Assembly: GCF_002217795.2 (NCBI RefSeq)
Contig: NZ_AP018823.1
Span: 372,001 to 436,000 of the forward strand
Length of the DNA stretch: 64,000 bases
Source of the DNA: Aquitalea magnusonii
GTDB taxonomy: Bacteria > Pseudomonadota > Gammaproteobacteria > Burkholderiales > Chromobacteriaceae
Reading direction: 5' to 3'
This document shows positions 54,391-62,987 of the stretch, in pieces (positions within the stretch are counted from its first letter, which is position 1; every line of letters starts with the position of its first letter). The position numbers were made by a program, and so were the translations under genes. The notes beneath the pieces are model-generated. The model saw only the letters and a list, made by a program, of their open reading frames with translations. It made no database searches and was not told where the DNA came from.

Positions 54391-55548
54391 ATGGCAGTGA
54401 AACTATCAAGCAGAATGGATGGCGTGGCACCGTTTCAGGTGATGGCCATTCTGGAGCGGGCGCGTGCCTTGCAGGCAGAAGGCCGTGATGTGATTCATCT
54501 GGAAGTGGGCGAGCCGGATTTTGCCACGCCAAAGGCCATTGTCGAGGCCGGGCGGCAGGCCTTGGCCGATGGCCACACCTTCTATACCGCGGCCCAGGGG
54601 CTGCCGCAATTGCGTGAGGCGATTGCCGGCTTTTATCAGCAGCGCTATGGCGTGGCGGTGGATGCGCGCCGCATCATCGTGACGCCGGGGGCCTCGGGTG
54701 CTTTGCAGATTGCCTTGTCCTTGCTGGTGAATCAGGATGATCAGGTGTTGATGGCCGACCCCACCTATCCCTGTAACCGGCATTTTGTCAGCCTGTTGGG
54801 GGGTGAGCCGGTTTGCCTGCCGGTGGGGCCAGAGACTCGCTATCAGTTGCTGGCCGATGGTGTGGATGCTGCCTGGTCCGAGCGAACGGTGGCAGCCATG
54901 GTGGCCAGCCCCGCCAACCCGACCGGCACGCTGTTGAGTGCCGCGGAGCTGGCGGCGCTGAGTGCCAGTTGCAAGCGCCATGGCGGCAGCCTGATTGTGG
55001 ACGAAATCTATCATGGCCTGACTTATGGCTGTGATGCGGCCACTGCGCTGGCGGTGGACCCGGATGTATTTGTGATCAACAGCTTCTCCAAGTATTTCCA
55101 GATGACGGGCTGGCGGCTGGGTTGGCTGGTGGTGCCGGATGATTATGTCGAACCGGCATTGCGCCTGGCGCAGAACCTGTTTCTGTGCCCGCCGGCCATG
55201 GCGCAATATGCGGCTTTGGCGGCTTTCCAGCCGCCGGTGATTGCCGAGCTGGAACAGCGCCGCGCCGAGTTTGGCCGCCGCCGCGACTATCTGCTGCAGG
55301 CCTTGCCGCAACTGGGCTGGAAGCTGCCGGTACAGCCGGAAGGGGCGTTTTATCTGTATGCCGATGTCAGCGCGGTAACGGACGACAGTTTTGCTTATTG
55401 TGCGCGTCTGCTGGAGGAGGTGAATGTTGCGATCACCCCCGGTGCGGATTTTGGCCAGTTCTGTGCGGCACAACATGTCCGGGTGGCCTACACCACGGAT
55501 AGCGAACGTTTGGCCGAAGCGGTACGGCGCATTGGCGGGATGGTGTAG
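54391..55548 (+). CDS. PLP-dependent aminotransferase (class I/II)
   Basis: A 385-residue fold-type I aminotransferase. It has VGEPDFATPKAI, the PLP-contact region ASPANPTGT, VDEIYHGLTYG, and the PLP lysine in NSFSKYFQMTGWRLGW. The C-terminal substrate arginine region is HVRVAYTTD. It is of the aspartate/aromatic/alanine type, but the substrate cannot be named. The start at 54391 (MAVKLSSRMDG) follows CAGGGG closely; the extension to 54265 has no homology. Confidence 0.9.
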   Translation: MAVKLSSRMDGVAPFQVMAILERARALQAEGRDVIHLEVGEPDFATPKAIVEAGRQALADGHTFYTAAQGLPQLREAIAGFYQQRYGVAVDARRIIVTPGASGALQIALSLLVNQDDQVLMADPTYPCNRHFVSLLGGEPVCLPVGPETRYQLLADGVDAAWSERTVAAMVASPANPTGTLLSAAELAALSASCKRHGGSLIVDEIYHGLTYGCDAATALAVDPDVFVINSFSKYFQMTGWRLGWLVVPDDYVEPALRLAQNLFLCPPAMAQYAALAAFQPPVIAELEQRRAEFGRRRDYLLQALPQLGWKLPVQPEGAFYLYADVSAVTDDSFAYCARLLEEVNVAITPGADFGQFCAAQHVRVAYTTDSERLAEAVRRIGGMV

Positions 55549-55641
55549 TTGGTTGGCGGGAATCAATCAGGCGGCTGGAAGGATGCCTGCCGGTGTTGAC
55601 CAAGCAGGCGCGCGCCGGGTATCTGGTTTTGTTGCAGCCCC

Positions 55642-56316
55642 TTATTTGGCGGGGTGTGACAGCGTTTTGAGCAGTTGAAGCGCTTGGTGCAGATCATCGC
55701 AGACAGCCAGTGCATCACTGGTCTGGTGTGCCTCCGGTTTCTCCATATCGGGAACCAGGATCACCCGCATGCCGGCTGCGAGGCCGGCCTGCATGCCGGT
55801 GAGCGAGTCTTCCAGCACAATACAGTTTGCCGGCTGGATGTTGAGCCGTGCGGCGGCTGCCAGATAGACGTCCGGTGCCGGCTTGGTATTGGCCACTTCG
55901 TCGCCGGCAACCGTGTGCTGGAAATACGGTCCCAGCCCGCTGCGCCGCAGCTTGAGATCACACATCTGGCGTTGGGTAGAGGTAGCCACGGCGTGGGGAA
56001 GGGCGCGGCTTTCCACCCAATCGAGCACCTCGATGATGCCAGGCTTGAGCTTGAGTTCCCCATGGGTCAGCAGTTCTCGGTAATGGCGGCGGCAGTGCTG
56101 GCTGAGGGTTTCTGCCAGGGTGCGGTCCTGAAAATGCGCGGCCACATAGTCCAGGCTCTTGGTGACCGACAGGCCTACCATGCCCAGGATCACCGCTTCG
56201 GGAATCTCCACACCCACCTCGGCGGCGGCGCGCAGCCAGGATTGACCGCTGATGCTCTCGGTGTCGATCATCAGTCCATCCATATCAAACAGAATGGCTT
56301 GCATGCTTGGTTTCAT
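55642..56316 (-). CDS. HAD-family phosphatase/phosphoglucomutase-like
   Basis: A 224-residue HAD hydrolase. Motif I FDMDGLMIDTES carries the nucleophile Asp, motif II is ATSTQRQ, the motif III lysine lies in NTKPAPDVYL, and motif IV is VLEDSLTGMQAG. An alpha-helical cap sits between motifs I and II (subclass I). This layout fits sugar-phosphate phosphatases or beta-phosphoglucomutase-like enzymes such as YniC. The precise substrate is unknown. It is convergent with the aminotransferase gene. Confidence 0.88.
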   Translation of the reverse strand: MKPSMQAILFDMDGLMIDTESISGQSWLRAAAEVGVEIPEAVILGMVGLSVTKSLDYVAAHFQDRTLAETLSQHCRRHYRELLTHGELKLKPGIIEVLDWVESRALPHAVATSTQRQMCDLKLRRSGLGPYFQHTVAGDEVANTKPAPDVYLAAAARLNIQPANCIVLEDSLTGMQAGLAAGMRVILVPDMEKPEAHQTSDALAVCDDLHQALQLLKTLSHPAK

Positions 56317-56420
56317 TGCTTTGCTTTCCTCCAGGGTGTCAGCCTAATGCGGCAGGCGGCTGCCTGCAAGGGTAATGACTCTGGTATAGTGGCCTGATCA
56401 CCAAGCAATCAGGAGTCCTT

Positions 56421-57071
56421 GTGCAGTCTGTGCTGGTAGCGAATCCCAAGGGCGGGAGTGGCAAGTCCACTCTAGCCACCAATCTGGCCGGTTACTTTGC
56501 CAGTTCCGGTCGCAACGTCATGCTGGGCGACGTGGATCGCCAGCAATCGTCACTACGCTGGCTGCAGCAGCGTTCTACCAGCCTGCCGCGCATTCAGGGC
56601 TGGGAAGTGGCTGCCGGGGAGGCTGCCAAGCCGCCCAAGGGAACCGAGGTGGTGATTCTGGATAGCGGTGCTGGCCTGCATGGCAAGAAGATGGCGACGC
56701 TGGTGTCTCGGGTGGAACGCATTATCATCCCCATTCAGCCATCTCCTTTTGATATGTGGGCCAGTGGTGAGTTTTTTGAGCAGTTGCTGGCGGAAAAGGC
56801 TGTGCGCAAAAACAAGGTGTTCATGGCCGTGGTGGGGATGCGGGTTGATCCGCGTACCCGTTCGGCCCGAGAGCTGGAACGTTTTCTGGCCGATCATGAT
56901 GTGCCGGTGCTCAGTTGGCTGCGAGACACCCAGTTATACGTGCAGGCCGCGGCATCGGGCATGACGCTGTTTGATCTGCCCGCATCGCGCACCCAGAAGG
57001 ATAGGGATGCCTGGCAGCCCATCCTGCGCTGGCTGGGTGAACCGGATGAGGCGTGCTGGTTTGATAAATAA
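56421..57071 (+). CDS. ParA-family ATPase
   Basis: A 216-residue deviant Walker ATPase. The GTG start follows AGGAG. The P-loop NPKGGSGKST carries the signature lysine, the switch region is GDVDRQQSS, and VVILDSGAGL is the Walker B part. It is the short form without an N-terminal DNA-binding domain and with no parB beside it. It is therefore more likely an orphan ParA that positions a cytoplasmic cargo than a plasmid or chromosome partition protein. Confidence 0.85.
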   Translation: MQSVLVANPKGGSGKSTLATNLAGYFASSGRNVMLGDVDRQQSSLRWLQQRSTSLPRIQGWEVAAGEAAKPPKGTEVVILDSGAGLHGKKMATLVSRVERIIIPIQPSPFDMWASGEFFEQLLAEKAVRKNKVFMAVVGMRVDPRTRSARELERFLADHDVPVLSWLRDTQLYVQAAASGMTLFDLPASRTQKDRDAWQPILRWLGEPDEACWFDK

Positions 57072-57072
57072 A

Positions 57073-57124
57073 TCTTCACATGAAGAAATAAATGCTTGAC
57101 GTGAAGATAGTGTGAGCGTAGATT
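57073..57124 (+). promoter_or_regulatory. guaC promoter with repeated TGAAGA half-sites
   Basis: TTGACG (57096-57101), 17 bases, TAGATT (57119-57124). TCTTCA-CA-TGAAGA (57073-57086) is a near-perfect operator-like palindrome. A second TGAAGA (57102-57107) lies 21 bases on, two helical turns, inside the spacer. A repressor may cover the promoter. Confidence 0.65.
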
Positions 57125-57175
57125 CGTCCGGTAATTGCGTGCGAGCCAAACGACGGCGGCGCAGGAGAATCCGTA

Positions 57176-57205
57176 AGCGGGAGCCCATGTGGCTCCCGCT
57201 TTTTA
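57176..57205 (+). terminator. Terminator in the guaC leader
   Basis: AGCGGGAGCC / GGCTCCCGCT with a five-base loop and TTTTT, ending about 48 bases before guaC and about 75 bases after the predicted start site. It could be an attenuator or could release a short RNA. Confidence 0.8.
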
Positions 57206-57253
57206 TTGGGGCCCCTGCATTTTTATCATCTACCGCCTGAAGGGAATACTTGC

Positions 57254-58204
57254 ATGATGACTACCGAACTGAACTATGGCGACGTGTATCTCGTCCCCAG
57301 AAAAACCATTGTCGACAGCCGCAAGGAATGCGATACCTCGGTGCAATTCGGGCCCCGCCGTTTCGACATGCCCATCTATCCGTCCAATATGAAGTCGGTG
57401 GTGGATGAAGAAACCTGTGCCGCATTTGCCCGCCTGGGCTGGTTCTACACCATGCACCGCTTCAATGTGGATGCTTGCCGCTTTACCGCCGCCATGCAGG
57501 AAGAGGGCCTGTTCGCCTCCATCAGTGTCGGCGTTAACGAAGATACCCTGCAGCAATTGGCCGAGCTGAAGGCTGCCGGTCTGACGCCAGAGTACATTAC
57601 CCTGGACGTGGCCAATGCCTGGTGCGTCAAGGCCGAGCGCATGATCAAGCACATCAAGGATGCCTTTCCTGGCAGTTTTCTGATTGGCGGCAATATTGCC
57701 ACGGCAGAGGCCGCGCGCGACCTGGAAAGCTGGGGCTGCGATGCCATCAAGGCTGGCATTGCTGGTGGCCGGGTGTGCATTACCAAGAACAAGACCGGTT
57801 TTCATCGCCCGATGGTTTCCACCGTGCGTGACTGTGCAACAGCCGTCAGCGTGCCGGTCATTGCCGATGGTGGCATCGTGGAGCACGGTGACATGGCCAA
57901 GGCCTTGGCTTGCGGTGCCAGCATGATCATGGCGGGTTCCTTGTTTGCCGGGTATGACGAGTCGGCGGGCGAGATTGTTGAAATCAACGGCAAGCATTAC
58001 AAGGAATACTTTGGCAGTGCCTCGCAGTTCAACAAGGGCGCCTATGTCAATGTGGAAGGCAAGAAGATCCTGGTGGAATACAAGGGCAGCATCGGCAAGC
58101 TGCTGCGCGAACTGAAGGAAGATCTGCAGTCCTCGGTGAGCTATGCCGGTGGCCGCGATCTATCTGCGCTGAAAACCGTGGAGATGATCCAGGTATACCG
58201 CTAA
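57254..58204 (+). CDS. guaC: GMP reductase (IMP dehydrogenase/GMP reductase family)
   Basis: A 316-residue TIM-barrel enzyme that turns GMP into IMP with NADPH. It has LNYGDVYLVPRKT, SNMKSVVDEETCA, and the loop GGRVCITKNKTG with the catalytic cysteine. DGGIVEHGDMAKALACGA is the phosphate site. There are no CBS domains, which separates it from IMP dehydrogenase. Two ATG codons in a row follow AAGGGA. The leader carries a promoter and a terminator, so purine-linked attenuation is possible. Confidence 0.9.
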   Translation: MMTTELNYGDVYLVPRKTIVDSRKECDTSVQFGPRRFDMPIYPSNMKSVVDEETCAAFARLGWFYTMHRFNVDACRFTAAMQEEGLFASISVGVNEDTLQQLAELKAAGLTPEYITLDVANAWCVKAERMIKHIKDAFPGSFLIGGNIATAEAARDLESWGCDAIKAGIAGGRVCITKNKTGFHRPMVSTVRDCATAVSVPVIADGGIVEHGDMAKALACGASMIMAGSLFAGYDESAGEIVEINGKHYKEYFGSASQFNKGAYVNVEGKKILVEYKGSIGKLLRELKEDLQSSVSYAGGRDLSALKTVEMIQVYR

Positions 58205-58610
58205 GGCTGTTGGTATCTGGCGCAGCCTGATTACGCCGGTGTGGTGTGGGCGTGGCGGCGCATGCAAGCGCTGAGGCTTGGCAGGGAATATGTCGGTCAT
58301 GTTTCCTGTTTGCTCAATGAGCTGCAGGTATGTCGCGCAAGGGCCTTGCGTCATCCGGCGCAGGGCTGGGTGCCTGATATACATGACATTGCTTTGGCCA
58401 CCTCCGCAGGCGTACGCCTGCTCACCACCGCAAACGGCATGGCTAGCTTGTCATAAGGCAGGTGCTTGAGTCCGCGGCGCTGGCAAGCCGCCGCGATGCA
58501 GGCCAGGCGATGTTGGCCGCGTCCCAGCCAGAGCAGAACCGTCAACAGCCAACAGTTAAGGTACTGCTTGTGCTTGCATGCTGTGGCCGGCTGTTTGGCT
58601 GCGCCGGATT
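58205..58610. other. Gap between guaC and barstar
   Basis: About 400 bases. A plus-strand frame at 58241-58456 (containing VPDIHDIALATSAGVRLLT) and a minus-strand frame at 58351-58545 overlap each other. Neither has a ribosome site or recognisable domain. The stretch may be the remains of a gene, but this cannot be shown. Confidence 0.4.
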
Positions 58611-58889
58611 TTAATGATGAATGTCCAGCGTGACGTCGCCACGCTCTTCGGCCACGGATTGCAGGATTTCCAGCAAGGTGGCGTACAGGTCGGCACCCAG
58701 CATGTGACGCGATTGCTCAGTATTGCGCCACACAATCTCATACGGGCCACGCACATCGCTGCTGAGCGTGTCGTACAGTGCATCCAGATTGCGGCCAAAG
58801 TGGGCGGGCAGGTGCAACTGGTAAGTGATTTCGTCGTAAAACTGTTCGAGCGAAGTGATGTGTTGCAACTGGCAAACGGTTACTGGCAT
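58611..58889 (-). CDS. Barstar-family ribonuclease inhibitor
   Basis: A 92-residue barstar homologue. The inhibitory helix-loop LHLPAHFGRNLDALYDTLSS corresponds to the barstar segment that plugs the barnase active site, with the Asp and Trp/Tyr neighbourhood kept. Its start lies inside the end of the RNase gene (10-base overlap), so the inhibitor is made along with the enzyme in the cytoplasm. Confidence 0.92.
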   Translation of the reverse strand: MPVTVCQLQHITSLEQFYDEITYQLHLPAHFGRNLDALYDTLSSDVRGPYEIVWRNTEQSRHMLGADLYATLLEILQSVAEERGDVTLDIHH

Positions 58890-59332
58890 GCAGGCACCTC
58901 GATAAAACGCTGGTAATGGTCGACAGAGACAAAGCGCTGACCTGTGCGGGAGAATACCAGCCGGTAGGCACCGCGCTTCCCTCCTTTATAGTTCAAGTCT
59001 GCCTCCTGCCATTGCCCCTTGGGCAGTTGCTGCTCGTAATTGCCGAAGCGGTCGCCACCTATCGATTTGCCTTGCAGGCCCGGAACGCTCCATAGCTTGC
59101 GACCGGGCTGCCAGCCGGCCGCCTGCGCCTGGCGCTTGCTGATGAATTTGTCAGGCAACTGGCCGCTATGGGTCAGCGATTGCAGCACCCCGCCCAGTTC
59201 TGCAGTGTCCAGTTTATTGCCAGTCTGCTGATTGATGCTGGCGGCGACTGTGCTGCACAGCGGCAGGGCCTGGGCGGCAGGAACAAGCAGGGTGGCCAGC
59301 AGCACCCCTTGGATAATGCAGCGTAGCGACAT
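58880..59332 (-). CDS. Secreted barnase-like ribonuclease
   Basis: A 150-residue guanyl-specific type RNase with a signal peptide (cleavage near AQALP, residue 23). The catalytic residues of barnase are recognisable: Glu in WQEADLNY (Glu73), Arg in AYRLVFS (Arg83/87 region) and His in SVDHYQRF (His102). LPDKFISKRQAQAAGW and GGDRFGNYEQQLP are family blocks. It is exported, with barstar protecting the cell. It lies three bases after murI. Confidence 0.93.
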   Translation of the reverse strand: MSLRCIIQGVLLATLLVPAAQALPLCSTVAASINQQTGNKLDTAELGGVLQSLTHSGQLPDKFISKRQAQAAGWQPGRKLWSVPGLQGKSIGGDRFGNYEQQLPKGQWQEADLNYKGGKRGAYRLVFSRTGQRFVSVDHYQRFIEVPACQ

Positions 59333-59335
59333 GAT

Positions 59336-60115
59336 TTACTCCAGCATCAGGGATTCGACAGCATACCTGTCACCGATCAGCAATGGCAGCATGCTGGCCA
59401 TGGGCAGGGTGTCCGCTGCGGTGGTGATGAAGCGGTAGCTGGCATCAGCCTGACAGTCACTGCCATGCTGCTGCAGTTGCGACACCACGCGCCGGGCAAT
59501 GGCCTCGGCCGGGTCGTACAGCGCAATCTGCTCGCCGGTCAGTTCGCGGATCACCGGTGCCAAAAATGGATAGTGGGTGCAGCCCAGGGCGATATGGTCG
59601 ATGTTTTGCGTCAACAGCGGTAGCACCACATCGGCAACAAGCTGACGGGTGAGCGTGCTATCCAGTTCGCCCGCCTCTACCTGCTCAACCCAGCCATGAC
59701 CGGGGCGGCGCAGGACTTCCACTCCGTTGGCATGGGTGTCCAGCAGGGTCTGAACCCGTTCGCTGGCCAGGGTGGCCTGGGTGGCCAGTACCGCGATGCG
59801 ACCGGTACGGCTGGCGGCGGCGGCCGGCTTGATGGCGGGCTCCACCCCCACGATGGGAATGGGCAGTTCACGCCGCAAGGCACTGATGGCGGCGGTGGTG
59901 GCGGTATTGCAGGCCACCACCAGAATGGTGGCACCCTGGCTCATCAGGTAATGGCCGATGGCCAGACTGCGGTCGATGATCTGCTGCCGACTGCGTGGAC
60001 CGTAGGGGCAGTAGGCCTGGTCGGCCAGATAGGTAATCGGCCAGTCGGGTAGGGCGGCGCGCACCGCGCGCCAGATGGACAGCCCGCCCAGGCCGGAGTC
60101 GTGCATAGCGATCAT
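59336..60115 (-). CDS. murI: Glutamate racemase
   Basis: A 259-residue racemase supplying D-glutamate for peptidoglycan. The two catalytic cysteines are in VVACNTATTAA and LGCTHYPFLAP. The N-terminal HDSGLGGLS has His in place of the more usual Phe. It lies 10 bases after apbC and directly before the RNase gene, so the four genes probably form one transcript. Confidence 0.96.
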   Translation of the reverse strand: MIAMHDSGLGGLSIWRAVRAALPDWPITYLADQAYCPYGPRSRQQIIDRSLAIGHYLMSQGATILVVACNTATTAAISALRRELPIPIVGVEPAIKPAAAASRTGRIAVLATQATLASERVQTLLDTHANGVEVLRRPGHGWVEQVEAGELDSTLTRQLVADVVLPLLTQNIDHIALGCTHYPFLAPVIRELTGEQIALYDPAEAIARRVVSQLQQHGSDCQADASYRFITTAADTLPMASMLPLLIGDRYAVESLMLE

Positions 60116-60125
60116 ACGGCAGCAA

Positions 60126-61280
60126 TCAGTTGTTCTGGATGACGATCTTGGGGAACTTGCCGGAGAAGTCCTGGGCTTTTTCGCCCACCTTCACCGCCAG
60201 CTTGCGGGCAATGTCCTTGTACAAGGCAGCCACGCCGCCATCCGGATCGGCGGCGACGGTGGGTTTGCCCTGGTCTACCGCCAGGCGGATCCCCATGTCC
60301 AGCGGCAGCGAGCCCAACACCTCCACGCCAAAGTCGGCCGCCATGCGCGCTGCACCGCCTTCGCCGAAGATGTGTTCGGCATGACCGCAGTTGCTGCAAA
60401 TATGGATGGCCATGTTTTCCACCATGCCCAGAATGGGTACGCCCACTTTCTGGAACATGGTGACACCCTTGCGGGCATCCAGCAGGGCAATGTCTTGCGG
60501 CGTGGTGACAATCAAGGCCCCCGTCACCGGCACTTTTTGCGACAGGGTGAGCTGGATGTCACCGGTACCCGGCGGCATGTCGATGACCAGATAATCCAGA
60601 TTGTCCCAGCGGGTGTCATTCAGCAGTTGTTGCAGTGCCTGGCTCACCATGGGGCCGCGCCACACCATGGCCTGATCGGCATCTACCAGATAGCCGATGG
60701 ACATGGTCTGGATGCCGTAATTGATGATGGGTTGCAGGCTTTTGCCATCAGGTGTTTCCGGACGCTGGCCTTGCAGGCCCAGCATCAGCGGTTGCGAGGG
60801 GCCATAGATGTCAGCATCCAGAATGCCAACGCGTGCGCCTTCGGCTTGCAAGGCCAGGGCAAGGTTGACGGCGGTGGTGGATTTGCCCACACCGCCCTTG
60901 CCGGATGCCACCGCAATCACGTTTTTCACGCCAGGCAACAGGGGAACGCCGCGCTGGGCGGCGTGGCTGGTGATCTGGCTGCGTACCGTCACCTGCAGGG
61001 TACGGCCTGCTGCAATGGCTTGCAGCGCGCTTTCAAACTGGCTGCGAATCAGCGCAAACTGGCTGGCTGCCGGGTAGGCGAGTACCACCTCCAGCGCCAG
61101 TTGATCCGCGCTGATCTGGATCTTCTTCACTGCCTTGGCGGCAGCATAGGTTTTACCGGTATTGCTGTCGGTCAGGCCGGCAACGGCCTCCAGCACTTGG
61201 GCGTCGGTCAGGGTCATGGTATCGGCTGCGCTATCTGCGTCCGGCTTGTTGCCGAACAGCTTGGTCAGTTTGGAGAGCAT
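60126..61280 (-). CDS. apbC: Iron-sulfur carrier ATPase ApbC/Mrp
   Basis: A 384-residue Mrp/NBP35-type P-loop protein that delivers Fe-S clusters. An N-terminal DUF59/MIP18-like domain spans about 25-110. The P-loop is ASGKGGVGKST, the switch ILDADIYGPSQP and the Walker B YLVIDMPPGTGD. The cluster-binding CxxC is in HICSNCGH. Start 61280 (MLSKLTKLFG) or 61217 (MTLTDAQVLE) are both possible; neither has a good ribosome site. The family length favours the shorter by a little. Confidence 0.93.
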   Translation of the reverse strand: MLSKLTKLFGNKPDADSAADTMTLTDAQVLEAVAGLTDSNTGKTYAAAKAVKKIQISADQLALEVVLAYPAASQFALIRSQFESALQAIAAGRTLQVTVRSQITSHAAQRGVPLLPGVKNVIAVASGKGGVGKSTTAVNLALALQAEGARVGILDADIYGPSQPLMLGLQGQRPETPDGKSLQPIINYGIQTMSIGYLVDADQAMVWRGPMVSQALQQLLNDTRWDNLDYLVIDMPPGTGDIQLTLSQKVPVTGALIVTTPQDIALLDARKGVTMFQKVGVPILGMVENMAIHICSNCGHAEHIFGEGGAARMAADFGVEVLGSLPLDMGIRLAVDQGKPTVAADPDGGVAALYKDIARKLAVKVGEKAQDFSGKFPKIVIQNN

Positions 61281-61582
61281 GGGGGCGATGGAAGTGGGTG
61301 AATACCCGACAATTTTACTATGTTTTTGGGACAGCTGTGTTGTCCCTCCCGGAAGAGGGCATGTTACTCCCGCCTGCTGGCGCTGGCTATGGGCTTGGCC
61401 CTGGGCAAGTTGTTGCTGCAATAATCGCTTCATCTTGAAATAATTTGCCGCAAGCACTTGATCTATGTAGAATTTACGGCTTTTTTCGCGCTGGCGCGGC
61501 TGTTCTCAAAAGCTGCCGCAAGCCCGGGCTCGGTCCTGTCAGGCCGTGGCTGCGTTCTTTGTTGTCAAGAAAGGTTGTTGTC

Positions 61583-62842
61583 TTGCAGTCCAAACATGTT
61601 TCCCTCAGTGCGGCCAATTTGCTGTTTCCGCTGGCACTGGTCCTGTTCGAGTTCGCTGTTTACATTGCCAACGACATGGTGCAGCCCGCCATGTTGCAAG
61701 TCACCCGTGAGTTCATGGTGGGCAGTAGCTGGGTTCCCACCTCCATGACGGCCTTTCTGGTTGGCGGTGCCTTGCTGCCCTGGCTGACCGGCCCCTTGTC
61801 CGACCGCATCGGCCGTCGCCCGGTACTGTTGTTCGGCGTCGGCTTTTTCATGCTGTCCTGCCTGGCCACTTATCTGGTCCATTCCATCGAAGGCTTCATT
61901 GCCCTGCGTGTGGTGCAGGGCATGGGGCTGTGCTTTATCAATGCGGTGGGCTATGCCGCCGTGCAAGAGGCGTTTGAGGAAACCGCGGCAGTCAAGGTGA
62001 CTGCATTGATGGCCAATGTGGCGTTGATTGCGCCGCTGGTGGGGCCGCTGGCCGGTGCCGCGCTGGTGGAAATCGCCCCCTGGCGTAGTTGCTTCCTGCT
62101 GATTGCGCTCATGGCCGGCCTGGCCCTGCTGGGGCTGGTGTGGAAAATGCCGGAAACCGTGGTGCCGGGGCAAAACCGCCAGCCCTTGGCGCAGATGGGG
62201 GCGGATTACCTGCGCTTGCTCAAACAGTCGCGCTTTGTGCTGTCTGCGCTGTGCATTCCGCTGCTGGCACTGCCGCTGATGGGCTGGATTGCCCTCTCGC
62301 CGGTCTTGCTGGTGCAGGACCTGGGCATGAGCACCCTGCAATACGGCCTGATGCAACTGCCGGTGTTTGGTGGTTTGATCGGCGGCAATTTTGCGCTGGT
62401 GTTGCTGGCGGAACGCTGGCCGCTGGGGCGTTCGGTCTTTGTCGGCATGGGGCCGATTGTTGGCGGCCTGCTCTTGATGCTCTGCGGGGTGCTGTTTACC
62501 GCCGAACCGGTGTGGCTGATGGTGGCCGGCATGAGCCTGATGAGTTTTGGCGAAGGACTGAGCTTTGGCGTGCTGTACCGCTTTGCCCTGATGTCCTCGC
62601 CAGTGGCCAAGGGCACGGTATCGGCCGCCATGAGCATGCTATCGATGGCGGGTTATGCGCTGGGCATCGAGCTGTTCCGTCTAGCCTACATGGCTGGCGG
62701 CATTGCCGGCTTTGCTGCTTGCTCGGTACTGACTGCCGTGTTGTTCGTGCTGCTGGCGCGCCGTACCGTGCCGCAGGCCATGGCCGAGCGCGCCGCACCG
62801 GCTGATTACCTGCCGCTGGAGTTGCAGGGCCAGAACAGCTGA
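61583..62842 (+). CDS. MFS drug exporter, MdfA-like
   Basis: A 419-residue transporter with 12 helices. The start is taken as TTG at 61583 (MQSKHVSLSAANLLFPLAL), eight bases after AAGAAAGG; the frame upstream to 61445 lacks homology. ANDMVQPAMLQVTREF in helix 1 with its acidic residue, and PLSDRIGRRPVLL (motif A), match the MdfA/Cmr group of multidrug-proton antiporters. It is divergent from apbC. Substrates are unknown. Confidence 0.88.
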   Translation: MQSKHVSLSAANLLFPLALVLFEFAVYIANDMVQPAMLQVTREFMVGSSWVPTSMTAFLVGGALLPWLTGPLSDRIGRRPVLLFGVGFFMLSCLATYLVHSIEGFIALRVVQGMGLCFINAVGYAAVQEAFEETAAVKVTALMANVALIAPLVGPLAGAALVEIAPWRSCFLLIALMAGLALLGLVWKMPETVVPGQNRQPLAQMGADYLRLLKQSRFVLSALCIPLLALPLMGWIALSPVLLVQDLGMSTLQYGLMQLPVFGGLIGGNFALVLLAERWPLGRSVFVGMGPIVGGLLLMLCGVLFTAEPVWLMVAGMSLMSFGEGLSFGVLYRFALMSSPVAKGTVSAAMSMLSMAGYALGIELFRLAYMAGGIAGFAACSVLTAVLFVLLARRTVPQAMAERAAPADYLPLELQGQNS

Positions 62843-62987
62843 ACCACGATTTTCTCTCTCCAGGCACCCGGTGTGATGGCTTTTGTCGTCCATCCACCGG
62901 GTTTTTGCCGAACAGTGCCGTGACCGGTAAGGCGATACGGCTCTATAATCGACGGCTTGAGATCGCTTACCATCAGGAACACCCACA

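Noticed and set aside
60075..61301. A 408-residue plus-strand frame opposite apbC and murI
   Set aside because: Antisense shadow of two well-supported genes.
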